From: Azolla caroliniana
Lineage: Eukaryota > Polypodiophyta
Direction of reading: 5' to 3'
Length of the DNA stretch: 64,000 bases
Assembly: GCA_043228905.1 (NCBI GenBank)
Contig: JBHGNT010000010.1
Coordinates: forward strand, 14,942,001 to 15,006,000
The notes below the pieces were generated by a model that had not been told where the DNA came from, searched no databases, and was given only the letters and a program-made list of their open reading frames with translations. The position numbers and the translations under genes are program-made. Below are positions 1 through 12,500 of this stretch, one piece after another. Numbering within the stretch: the stretch's first letter is position 1; each line of letters opens with the position of its first letter.

Positions 1-317
1 CATGAATTGTGAGGTATGGAGGGACACAATCATGTAAAAACATTTGTTCTACCTGGTGCTCATTGACATTCCAAGTAGTAAATTGTTCCACGGAATTGGT
101 TGTCTAACATATCACCACCCATGATCCTAGAGTTTTATCCATACTGTTGTCTATACACATTCATTAAGATGCATTGTAATAAGTTGTTGTTTTCTTTGCA
201 CCATGATATATGGAAGATCAAAGAAGCAATAATGTATGTAAGAGTCAATTGTTGCACAAATCTTAGGTTCATCGATCGTTGGAAATGTTGGGAATGCAAT
301 TTAGACAAGTAAAATAA

Positions 318-536
318 ATGAGAATAATTTATTTTCTTTTTGAAGGTGTCAAGAAACCCGAAGTGCAGAATGCTCGTGCTGTAAGTATGGGAATTAGAAA
401 ATTGTTTGAGTCTCCTATTGGAGCGGAGCTCAGAAGGATTCATGCTTTAAGCACACTTGATACTGCTATGCGTTTGATACAACATTACAATGAAATCTTT
501 GAAAGCCTTGAAGCACATGGATTCAGTGAAAAGTAA
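318..536 (+). CDS. possible terminal exon of an unrecognised gene
   Basis: The 72-codon frame ends in TAA at 534-536. From about residue 10 it reads like real protein: charged and amphipathic, with helix-like stretches such as KLFESPIGAELRRIHAL and LIQHYNEIFESLEAHGF, unlike the low-complexity frames around it. A plausible 3' splice site (pyrimidine-rich tract then AG at about 344-345) precedes the convincing part, so the exon may start at 346 rather than at the ATG at 318. A GTAAA near 533 could also be a donor, so the stop may not be the true end. The upstream exons would lie outside the window. I do not recognise the family. It could be the 3' end of a host gene or a pseudogene fragment. 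Confidence 0.4.
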   Translation: MRIIYFLFEGVKKPEVQNARAVSMGIRKLFESPIGAELRRIHALSTLDTAMRLIQHYNEIFESLEAHGFSEK

Positions 537-540
537 AACT

Positions 541-3500
541 ATGTGAGCGTACTTTCAACTTTGCTCTTCAGAAGGGTTCCGATTTCCAATCATTTAGGCA
601 AGAGATTGTGCACACATTCTAATAACTTATCCACGCTCGGAATTAATGCCTATACGAAGGGTAACAGGGTAACGTTGCTAAATGGGTGGACGAGACAGTG
701 AGATTTTTTCCAACAAAATGAATGAAGAATATAGTGGAACTGAGATCTCTAGAGATGGCTTCTATGGTAGATGGTTCTTTGTCTTTATCTGCAAAGTTGT
801 AGAGGATTTCCTTGAAAGGAATTATCATTGAGCGGACGAAGGAGGGTCATATTACCACAATGGCTTAATTGATTTTTTACAATTTTCACAGCTATTGGCA
901 CATCTTAGATTTTGTTAAAAGGAATGTGTATGTGCGTGCCATAGTTGGTACGCCTTGAAACCACATCGAGAAGAGATATACGTGTTAAAATGGGGGCATC
1001 AGATAGTACCTTTATATGGCTAATATTCAACTGGTTTTAACAAATGGTTTGAGATGCAGCCTCTTTTTATACACACACCACACACATACATATCACCTTT
1101 GTATGATCTATGGGCTTGTCACAATATAGAATGGTTTGAATTGCAACCTAATTCTTTCTCAACAATTTATATCTATAAATAACGTGGCAAAATAATCAAT
1201 TGAATTGCATGCAAGAACATCTATTATTGTAGGAAAATTCAGGTTTGACTATTTTATGTTTAATGCTTACCAATCTATGTTACTATTAGTATACTAGTTC
1301 ATTAGTCATACACGTTAAATGATATAAAATGAAGCAACTACAATGATCTAAGGAATTGGAAAATGGTGGTGAGAAGGGAGAGTTGGGCTTTTGTTCTAGC
1401 ATAAATGTTTGATAGGCACGCAAAGTAATGAGTAGGAGAATTTGGATGCAATGCCAATGTTGAAATAAGGGACTTTGCAAATGTTGCAACAACATGAGAG
1501 CATGGGACTAAATTGCAAAAGTTTGGTTAAGACAAAAGTGACTCTCGTTCCCAATCTTGGTCTAGGTGAATGAAGTTTGATGAACCATAACATGATGAGG
1601 TACGGCGAAGCCAACAAGGTATTTGGGGTAATCAACTATGCCATCATGTTGCTAGTGTCCTTCTCATGGTTTGTGTGACATATTTGAACACAACATTTTT
1701 GGTGTATGAACAACAATCTCCAAAAGATTTAATAGACAAAAAGTGAAGAAATGCTCAATATTGTTTAAGCAACAAGAAAGAAGCAATTCCAATTCTAAGA
1801 GAGGGAATGTACACTCTCAACAAATTTACTACTTAATTAAGCTACTACTTGGTGTGGGGAAACAAGAAAACAAAGAAAAATCACCACACCCTTGTACATG
1901 AACCAAGGGTTTATATAGAGAGAGGTGGGGAGGGAAAAGTGAATGTTTAGTCTCCTTTGACACTACAATGTCATCTATATGCCCCTTGTTTGGATGACCA
2001 ATGATATGTACAAAGAAACTACTACAACGATGTAAATGATTGGGAAATAGTGTTCTAGTATAATGTTTGATTGTCATGCAAAGTAACCAAGATCTACTAC
2101 AACAATGAAATAATTGTGACATAATAGTGAAATATTAGTGACAAGAGATATTTGGATGTAGCTACTAGCACCCAAGTTTAGAGAAAGGATTTTGCAAATG
2201 TTGCAATGATGTGAGAGTATGGGACTAGAATCGTGAAAGTTAAGAATAGGGGTTTGGTTTATCTCAATTGGGTGAGAGATTGTAATGGTGGATGATTTCA
2301 AAGGTTCAAGAAGATGTAATTTGGCAAGGAGTAGTTACATAAAAAGTCATGGCCCTTTCTAACCATATGTTGAACTAAAAGATTAAGCTCCTATGTCTAG
2401 CTATTCTTGTATTAAAATTAACCACTAATGCATAGTGCTACACTTTGCACAACTTGCTTCCATGTCTCGCATATTCTTGGGTTAAAATGACTAGTTTATA
2501 AAAACAACTCATTACCAATGAAAGCAAATATGAATGAATTGCCTTTGTAAATTACATAACTAAACTTAGCATAACCGATTGCTTACTTATAACTCGAACC
2601 TACATTACATTAAATTTTAATTTTAATATAGAAAAATGACTAGCCTTGAACTTATTGGCTCACTTCTTCAAGCATGGTCTAGTATTGTGTTTTGAATTGT
2701 TTGAAGTCATATACACTAATAGATTTCTCCTAAAAATGGGTTTACAATTACCTTCCACATCCAAGGGTTGAAAAAGATAGTAATGCCTTAGAAAAAGCAA
2801 TTGTCACCAAAGGTTGAAAAGCATATAGTGTGATCCAAAGGTTGGAAAAGATAGCGCCACCTTACAAATGTGAAGTACTTATATGTTAAGTACATATGGC
2901 ACATTCCAAAAGTCGAAAAAGCTAGCATTCTCTTTCATTGGGAAATTCTTACAAAGATTGAAATCCAATAGTGTGAGGTACTTATATGCCGAGAACATAT
3001 ATCACATTCTAAAGGTAAAGAAAGGTAGCATTCCATTATGAAAGCTAACAAAGGTTTACACCTATATAGTGCAATACAAACAATGAAACATGCTAGCAAA
3101 GGTTCAAATCCATGTAATGCAATCCAAAGCCGTGAAGAATAACACTCCCTTATAAGAGGCAATGAAAATAAATCGAGTTAATTAGGAGTTGAGAGCATAA
3201 AGTCACATCTACTCATATTACAATTAGAGATCTCATGAAATGTTGAAAACCCACATTGGGTTCTAACTATTTAGAAGAAAATGATGCAAGTTTTGCTCAT
3301 TGGGAAACTAGGATAAAATGTTGCATCGTATGGTTTTTGAGAGTTGGGTTACTTCTTAAAATTTCATATTATGGAATTGACATAAAGCCATAGATAATGG
3401 TACATAGGGTTGATCGAGGTTTGCCAATAAAATCTATTTCTAATGTGAGCTTGTATATGTGAAAATAATCACACAAGGTATAGTTCATGCAAAAAGTATA

Positions 3501-5213
3501 GTTTTTGTGGTTTAATTATATCAATTTTGACATGTAAACAATTTTTTATGCCATGTCTTTCACAAAGCTAGGCATTTCTTGATATGGGCAATGAAGTTGT
3601 TTTGAGAGCATATTGAACATTGCGATTTAGTTGCTAGCTTTAGAAGCTAAGGTCAATTGAGAAGTCTACACTAAAATTGACATATATCTAATAATGTCTA
3701 CCTCCATTGCAAGATTTGTACTCAAATTATAATCTTTGTGCACATTTTTTTAATCGAGACGCATCCAATGTGCACTTGTGTGAGAGATCAATGATGTTTA
3801 CATCCATGATTGTGTATGATCGTTTAGAAGTAGAAAATCCAAGGTACTAATGTGAAGCTTATCAAAGTGATCGCCTTTAAGAAACCCCACTTTGTGCAAA
3901 TCTATCATGCCATTTTTCTTGAAGAATATTTCGAAATTTCACGTGCCATTGAGAACATGTTGGAGGGGGGGGGATTGCATATTACTCAATTGTCCAGAGC
4001 CTCAAGGGTTAGAAAAGGTAGCATTGCATTATGAAAAGACAATGTGAAACAAGATATATGTCCAAAAGGAAATATGTTGAGGGCAAAAAGATCTGTGTGC
4101 ACTTTTGCTGCATCGAGCATGCTTAAACTTGGAAAAATAGAAAGGAATGTTTTTGAAGAAAAGGAAATGAACTCCCATTGTGTTAACAAATTGTGGATAC
4201 ACACCACCGCACACATATGTCAACAATTGATGAATTACTTTGTCTACGACTTTGTTCAATTCTCAAATAATTCACGTTTCAAACTTGGTCTAAAATAATC
4301 GACGATGATAAATAAGGGCTTAGTTGTGCTTGGCATTAAAAGTTATAGTCATAATTTATTGTTCGATCGGTTTATGCAGAAAAGTGTTGCTTTAATGGTT
4401 TGTTGCAGAAAATGACATATGACCAAACTTTTAATACCATTATCTTCCATCATGCAAGGTCTTTGCGATTTCCAACAAGTTCTTACTGTTTGTTTTTATT
4501 ATTATTGCAGATCGAGTCCATCGACGTGTTTGCATCAAAAGTATGATCCACCTAGCTAATTTTCACCTCCACGAGGAGATTTCACTAAAGAATAGTGAAT
4601 TCTTTTGAATATCTTTATCAAGTTGATTTGAATATGCATGTTGGCAAGGAATTAGTGATTCGACGTGCGTATCCCATATTGCAAACGTGTTTTAAGATGA
4701 GAATTACATAGATGATAATCTCACATATTATTACTCTTGTAATTTTTTTTTCTAAATAACTAGACTTAAAGGTGGTGGCACATTGACTGATATATTTTAA
4801 CGGATTCAGAAGTTAGCAATTGGGATACTGTAAGTACATTCCCCATGGTCGATATCCCCGTAATGACTATATGATGATTCAAGAATCTACAACTTGAGAT
4901 TTACGACCAGAAGGCTACCTCGGGGGATTCCTTTTACCATCATCACCATAATCGATCGAGATCTAAGGAGTTCTATCTACTCACAAAATGATGGCTCCAA
5001 AATCATTTCCATGGCCTTCCTCAAAATTTTCCATGACACAAAATGATTTGCCCTTCCTATCTTTGACCTTGGAGCACGACCCCCAAAAAACTCACGCTAA
5101 TGTTCAGTACCATGTGAAAATACTCTGGAGATTGTGTCCTAAATTGTTTTTTTTAGTTTTCCATAATTATCATCACATCAACTCCTCCCATTAATGCCCA
5201 CCGTACAATTAGG
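541..5213. other. AT-rich intergenic DNA with no supported gene
   Basis: Only short frames are present on either strand, with no recognisable domains. Two diverged copies of one segment occur about 680 bp apart (about 1338-1545 and 2017-2245): both carry a TTCTAG-ATAA-TGTTTGA stretch, then GCAAAGTAA, then a GCAAATGTTGCAA stretch, so this is an old local duplication. From about 2750 to 3170 the DNA is a degenerate array of short units of the form CCAAAGGTTGAAAA followed by TAGCATTCC. Confidence 0.6.
2750..3170. repeat. degenerate tandem array with AAAGGTTGAAA-type units
   Basis: Units with the core AAAGGTTGAAAA, then AGATAGCATTCC-like and CAATCCAATAGTG-like segments, recur at irregular spacing of roughly 50-110 bp. 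The copies are strongly diverged, so exact period and copy number cannot be fixed by eye. A related unit recurs near 4000-4040 (CCTCAAGGGTTAGAAAAGG then TAGCATTGC). No coding role is visible. Confidence 0.5.
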
Positions 5214-6009
5214 CGAACTGAAATCAATCACGTACTCTTGGGGGTCTCGGTGGAAGTTTTATTGTAGTTGAGCACTAGGAACTTCCATCCCACCCTTGAA
5301 GTCTTGGGTTGTGTATATGTATTTGTAGTCTTTCTTTCTAGCACATATATATATTCGACATAAAATTTGATAACAATAAAAAGCATAATTTGACCACTAA
5401 AGGACTAACTACATATTTACACAACTTTACCATATTGTTTTCATCTCACCATGTGAATAGAGAAGTAAGGTTGACCCAGACGAACTAAAATCAATCACAT
5501 ACTCTTGGGGATCTCGGTGGAGGTTGTATTGTAGTTGAGCACTATGGACTTCCATCCCATCCTTGGGGTCTTGGGTTGTGTATATGTATTTCTAATCTTT
5601 CTTTCTAGCAAAGATATATTCGACATAAAATTTGATAACAATAAAAAGTGTAATTTGATCACTAAATGACTAACTACATATTTACACGACTTTGCCATAT
5701 TTTTTCATCTCACCTTGTGAATAGAGAAGTAAGCTTGACCTAGGCGAACTAAAATTAATCACATACTCTTGGGAATCTCGGTGGAAGTTGTATTGTAGTT
5801 GAGCATTAGGGACTTCCATCCCACCCTTGGAGTCTTGGGTTGTGTATATGTATGTATTTCTGGTCTTTCTTTCTAGCATAGATATATTCAACATAAATTT
5901 TGATAACATAAAATGAGTAATTTGATCACTAAAGGACTAGCTCCATATTTACACAACTTTACCATATAGTTTTCATCTCACCATGTGAATAGAGAAGTAA
6001 GCTTGGCCT
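5214..6009. repeat. three tandem copies of a ~265 bp non-coding unit
   Basis: Copies start at about 5214, 5481 and 5745 (periods 267 and 264 bp). Each opens with CGAACTAAAATCAATCAC, contains CTCTTGGG, GGACTTCCATCCCACCCTTGG, TTCTTTCTAGCA and AAATTTGATAACA, and ends with GTGAATAGAGAAGTAAG. By eye the copies are roughly 90 percent identical, so this is a fairly recent local triplication or the edge of a satellite. No open frame is conserved in all three. Confidence 0.85.
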
Positions 6010-8853
6010 TATTCCTCGGCTTATTTCCCTTCATCAAAGAGCATTGTGCTCCTATTCTCAAAATAGAGTGATCCAACTATTCTTTATATCATCATTGAAC
6101 CTTCATATATTTTAGGCTAGTGACAAATGCATGAAATCCTACGATATGTATGACAAATATTGCGTCACACTTCAAGATCACGTTTAGGAACTTGAGGAAT
6201 CCAATATTGTGGCAATCTTGGATGTTTTTTTATGCTCCCATCTTTTTCTTACTTTTCTTTCTTTGACAAGTGGTTTATTCCTTCCCAATTACCCATAAAC
6301 TTTGATACCATGTAACCATCTGATACGGTAGACAAAGACTCAAGCTGAGATATTTCTTGAGTGAAACTAGATCCCTCCCCATTGCTAGATGGAAGGTTGA
6401 TGAAGTTTGCGATTGTGCTTAGTTGTGCAATCTTGATAAAAAGGTTTCATTAATCTCAATGATCCTACGTATATGTAGGCATAATATCCTTGACATATAT
6501 CAACATGTTATAGAATAACATACATATAATGGCTCCATGGCTTGTATGAACAAATTGCATTGTGCTTCAAGATTGAAATAAGGATGTAAATGCGGAATGC
6601 AAAGGGATTTTACCATATGTAGAAGGGTCTCTAAAGACTAGGAGATCCATGAGATTGTCATCATGTTCTCCAAGCTTTCACACTTATTAAGTTAGATGTG
6701 ATGGATGTAGGTTTAAGATTCTCCGAAAAAGTTGGGCACTTACCTTTTTCCTAGGAACATTAATTTTATCTTAATTTCATCACATATTTCAACAAACATA
6801 TTCAATTAGTAATGACAAAATAATAACAATTAGTTAAACTTTTCCTCTTTAATTATGCTCAAGTGTCATGATGTTGGTGCCTCATCAAATCAAAGTCAAT
6901 GTTGCAAGGCTAATGCACTCGATCTAAAACATGTTTCTCAACTTTTATTTTTTCTTGTGCCTTTTCTAAGAAGTAAGGAAGCCAATGTTATCATATAGTG
7001 TTTACATGCTACTTATATCATATCATTCCAAAACCTAAATCGTGAAAGGTAATCTAAACATGTTATAAGAGGTAACTGAGGACTTACGCAAGTAGATAAC
7101 AACAAACCAACACCACTTCATTGGATAACCCTCATTGTTTTTGTGCTACAAACAACCCTAACCAAAGAGGACTATAAAATGTCGTAAAACGAAACTATTT
7201 AGACGGGCATGGAATTAACGAGGGGCGATGCACCACTAAAATGTGGTGTGTTACCTTTGTTGACAACAATATGAGGATGGAAAATCACATATTTTTTTGC
7301 CAAAGTTGTGGCATTGGACACACATAAAAATTGAACTTTCCTAGTGTAAAATTGCACAACTGATTCATATAGATATGTAATGAATTAAATGAAAATGTGA
7401 TTGCTACCATGTTACTCCATTTCCTCTTTAATTGGTATGTTACTCTCCATCACCTCCTGAAGAACAAAACATTTCGAAACATCAACATCCCCTTCCAGAG
7501 TACAATGTGAATTCTTGTCTCTAAAGAGATGAGGTTTGAAGTCAACATTGATTGAGCAACAATATTCAGGTACACTTGAGAAGCATAACATTTATAGAGA
7601 CTTACAAATTGATGACCATCATGAAAGCACGTTGTAAAGCACCATGTGGCAAACAATGATTGTTTCGGCAAGAATGTCTCCTTAGAAGTTGGCAATTACA
7701 TCTAGGTAGACTCTACATTAAGAGGCTATCCATTCTCATGAATGAAGAATGGCAAATTGGTAAGAACTTTGTCGATGGATTTGTCTTATTCATCAACCAT
7801 CTTAAGAATGGGCCCAAATCTACGAATGTGTTTCTAAAAGACCACATAAATATGACTGGAAAAGATTGTAGGTAAAGCCCAACTTTTGATGTCGATACTT
7901 TAATTCTGAAACCGTAGATAAAATTAATATCCGACTCACTATTCTAACATTGACAAAATTTCTCAGTTCGAACAATTCTCACATTTGGTTAAAATGCCTC
8001 ATATTCAAGGAGATATATCTTTGTAAGGCATCACTTTCGTTAGACAGTTTGAGTGAAGGTCACTATCTAAAACTTTGCATAAGAAAAATAGGTTATTCTT
8101 TATGTACCAAAAGGTTGTAAAGGGAAGATAAGTGATACAATCAAACAACAGTTAGCGCACAACACATCCTTTATTCATGATCACCATGGGGCATGCTTAC
8201 AACATGAATGCTTGAAAATAAGCGAAGTTTCGTGAAATTCTCACATACAACATTCAAAACCCACCCATCCTCTCTAGTTCAAAACAATGAGGCCAAATAC
8301 CATACATGCATGCATGCATACATACAAAGAAATTCTTTAAGGGCAAGACCTTCACGACCACGAGAATGATGCCGCCTCTGGGGTGAATGATCAAGCGAAA
8401 GCATGTTCTTATTGGGGGGTCTACTACACATCTTGATCATGCGTGCATGACTGTGTGGCGAAAGTGACATCTCTCAAGGGAAGAGGTGATCTTCATGATA
8501 ACGAGGTGAGACTTGGGGAGTGGTGGAAGGAAGGCGCATCAAATGAATGGATGAATGGAGAGGGTGAGTGAGTGAGTATGGAGCTAACTATAGCTAGCTC
8601 TCACTTTCCTTAACTTTGTACACACAAACAACCACACACACACTATGTTTAGAGGGAATGGCCACCACTACCACTATCTAAAGGAAGTAGAGGAGTTAGT
8701 TACTCCCCATTCTTAACACTAACTTTACTTTAAAAGCTTTTATTCTCTTCCTACCCTCTCCACTCTCTTCTTCATCCTCCTCTTCTTTTACTTACACCAC
8801 CATCCCAACAACAAAACCAACTTACTCTACTACTACTACTACTACTACTAGTA
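6010..8853. other. intergenic DNA upstream of the cyclin
   Basis: No convincing coding region, RNA gene or mobile element is recognised. Small tracts include alternating CATG/CATA at about 8303-8325. The last few hundred bases become C/T-rich (TACTACTAC and TTCTCTC tracts), which fits a plant promoter and leader, but I cannot place a TATA box or transcription start with confidence. Confidence 0.5.
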
Positions 8854-8977
8854 GTGCACACATTGTTACTTCTTTCTCTCTCTCTAGAGACACTCACTAT
8901 CTTTAGTGACAAACTCCCCCCCCCCCCCCATTTTGATTGTACCACAACTCATCAAGCTTTGTTTTTAGACATACACA

Positions 8978-9009
<32 letters not shown>

Positions 9010-9021
9010 CTATCATCACCA

Positions 9022-9071
<50 letters not shown>

Positions 9072-9126
9072 CATAGGCCCCCATTGACTAAAAACACACA
9101 AAAATACATATGTTATGTCTTTTCCT

Positions 9127-9167
<41 letters not shown>

Positions 9168-9240
9168 CCCTTCTTCACCACCACCACCACCACCACCAGA
9201 GTAGGCTACTACCACAACACTTCACCACCATTGCTAAAAA
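8833..9240. repeat. microsatellite cluster in the cyclin leader
   Basis: In sequence: (TAC)n at about 8831-8850, a poly-C run at about 8918-8930, (ATC)n at about 8982-9010, (CA)n at about 9036-9069, (GA)n at about 9128-9162, (CAC)n at about 9177-9198, and a short A run near 9236-9244. They lie between the upstream region and the chosen ATG at 9509, so some are probably 5' UTR. They create spurious His/Thr-rich and Arg/Glu-rich open frames. Confidence 0.85.
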
Positions 9241-9508
9241 AAAAGCTTCATTTTGTGTTCAGCTTTCCTTCTTCTGCTTTTCTTTCTTTCTCTCCTATCC
9301 CACCACTAATAATGCAAATGGAATCATATACTTCTTCTTCTTCAATTGCTTCCTTGATGCCACTCACACCTTCTTCTTCGAAAATGCCCATATTATACTA
9401 GCACCAACATCAAGCAAAAGCAGAGGAAGAGGAGCAGAGCAAACATACAGAGTCTCCAAAAGGAAGGAAGGAAGGAAGGAAGAAGAAGAACAGAGCAATT
9501 CCCAAAAG

Positions 9509-12500
9509 ATGAGGAAAGCACCTCCAAAATCAGATGGGATCAATTCAAAATTAGCCATGCATCATGCCATGGATGGTGGTAGGGAGAGGAGAGATGATGT
9601 TAGGTTGAAGAGAGAGGATGTCAGGTTGCGGAGGGACGATGCCAGGGAGAAGAGAGATGATCCGAAGATGAAGAGAGATGATGGTCGGGTGATGAGAGAC
9701 GATGTTAGGGAGAAGAGAGATGATATGAGGCTGAAGAGAGAGGATGTTGACGAGGTAAGGCTGATGAGCGATGATGTTAAGGAGAAGAGAGATGGAGATG
9801 GAGATGGAGATGGAGATGGGGATGGGGATGGGGATGGGGATGGACATGGAAATGATGAGAAAGACCACGCTATTATTATCAGAAAATATCATATTCAATT
9901 TGATGAAATGAATCAAACTAGGGTAAATGATGATGATGCATTTGAGAAGGAACAGAGGTCTCCATTAGAGCTCCAATCTGCATTTTCTGTTTTATTTGAG
10001 AGAGAGAAGTTGTATATGCCACACGCTCATAAGCTGGAAGGGAATGAATTAGGGATTGATCCAACCTCAAGAAAGAAAGCCATAAGATGGCTCTTAAAGG
10101 TACACAAAAATGATAGACAATACTAATGATAATACTACATCAAAGCCTAATCCTAACCCTAATGGGAGCTAGTTGTTTCTCTTGACATAAAACCCTAAAA
10201 TCCCTAATGGGCTTATGGTTACATTCATCTCTTTCGGAGTAAACCTTACATACTAATGATCTTAAGCACATGATCAAATGAAATGGCCCATGAAATGGGA
10301 GTCACATATGTACTGTATAAATGTGGCATCATTGCTTATCTGATTTTTTATGTGTCTTTCCAGATGCAAGCATTCTTCAACTTCTCGCTCCATACAGCCG
10401 CTCTATCGATCAACTATCTTGACCGATTCTTGACTGAGAGACAGATTACAGTATGCATCTTCTCAACCTAACTCATAATGTATGCATAGCTAGTATGCAA
10501 ATGTATGTATAATACGTAAAATGTACATGTATGTATGTACAATATCCAAAATCTCTGTGTGTGTGTCCATATATATATATATATATATACTTGGAAAATC
10601 TATAATGTGTACATATATACATGGAAAATGTATAATATGTAAAATATACATGTACTATGTACAATAACTAAACTGTGTACATACATACATATATATATGT
10701 ATATACCATTGAAAATGTAACCATGCATATGTATGTAAATGCATATCTGTATGTCTGTAAAATGTCTATGTGTATGTATAAATAGATCATGTATATACTT
10801 TGTATATGTATGTGTTTGCAGACATGAATTCAAATATGCATAGAAAAAACTATGGTCCGAAATATATGGTGTTGTTTTAATCCCTCAAACCTTGCATTCT
10901 AAATGCTTGTAGAATGGGAAAGCATGGGTGATGCATCTCTTATCAGTGGCATGTCTCTCTTTGGCTGCCAAAATGGAGGAGATTGAAGTGCCACTATTGC
11001 TAGATCTTCAGGTACTTCTTCCCTTTCCTCATTTATACTTAAGTCATTGGTTTGGTCTTTGGCTACTAGTATGGTTGTTATTAAATCCTCCAGATGCATA
11101 TATAATTGAAAAAATGGTGCAATCTTTCTTGAAAATCTTTTGATTTGGCTGTAACATGGTAGGTTGAAACTCACTTCTTTTTCGAGTCTTCGACGATCCA
11201 AAGGATGGAGCTATTAGTTTTGAGCACACTAGGATGGAGGATGAGCTCTATCACACCCTTCTCTTACACACATTTATTCATGTCCATACTTCATCCCTTC
11301 AAGTTTAACACAAAAAACGCATTATCCGCAAGGATTAATGACCTAATCTTTGAATCAATCCAAGGTAATCCCAATCCCTCTCATTTCATTTCTATCTCTT
11401 TTGTGTGCAAATGCACATTCTCTTTTACACACTAATGTGCATACATAAGTGAACGCCTAGGGCTGATGTTGTGCATATGGACATGGGATTCATTTAGGAT
11501 TATGTTGTGTCGATATTTGAGGTGTAGGGTGATATAATGGGTATACAAGTAAGGTTCGGGACCTAGATTTTGGGTTTTTTAGGGTTTATGATGTTTTGCA
11601 TACATATAGTGTTTAGGTTTTATAATGGTGTGCATCTATTTAAGGGTTTAGGGCAGTGTGTGTACATTTAAGGTTTAAGGCTTAGTCTTATGCTGTGCAT
11701 CCTTGTAAGATTTAGGGTGGTATTACGTCCATGTTTGTTAGATTTAGGGTTATACATGGAAGCTTCCCACTAGTAATATATGTATTGCTAAAGAACAAAA
11801 AAGATTTAGGGTTATCTTGTTCATATATGTAATGTGTAGGAGTATGTTAGGCATATATGTATGTTTAGCATTATATCTTTGCTCCCGAGCTTTTGGATTA
11901 AGGTGTTAGGGTTATAGTCATGCTTATATAGAAGGTTTAGGTCCTAGAATATATTGTGCATATTACACATGAGGTTTATGTTTTCGGGTTATATTGTGTG
12001 TGCATGTTAAGTTTTAGGGTTGAATGTTTTGGGTTATAGCATGCATAAGGTCTAGTGTTTTGGGGTATATAACAATATTTCTTTTTAAGGTTTTTGGCTC
12101 TTGGGTATGTGTATAGATTGTGTCGGATTGTCTTTGTATGCATAATGCACGTATAATCACCTGCATATGTACATGTATCGATACTCCCACTTTTAAATAC
12201 ATTCGTACATAGATGCCTATCCATATGTATGGGTATGCCAACAAGGGTATATGCGTATCAATTCGGTACATCCCATTGTTAAGTTGGGACCATTTGTGAA
12301 GGTATGCTTGTGTATATATAAGTGTACAACCGATAGAGACAACTTATACCGAGCTCATTATCCCAACATCTCCATTACTTTTAATTAACACTAATAGGTT
12401 ATGGTGATTAATTTCATATATGCACAACTTCAAACATTTAGTTATGTGTTGCCTTGTATGACTTTTTTTAAAATACATTTGTAGATCCAAGGTTCCTTCC

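Noticed and set aside
3085-3105. GGTTCAAATCC, resembling a tRNA B box
   Set aside because: No A box at the right distance and no cloverleaf can be drawn; it is part of the AAAGGTT repeat units.
5214-6009. Possible CRISPR-like or regulatory array
   Set aside because: Units are about 265 bp head-to-tail with no spacers, in a plant nuclear context; plain tandem duplication explains it.
7450-7875. Opposing 70-80 codon frames around 7660
   Set aside because: No splice context, domain or repeat match; the start residue is a TTG codon in at least one of them.
8854-9109. Open frames rich in His/Thr, Ile and Met across CA and ATC repeats
   Set aside because: They are direct products of microsatellites and have no other protein-like content.
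11570-12080. Interstitial telomere
   Set aside because: TTTAGGG copies are interspersed with other sequence and not in head-to-tail runs.
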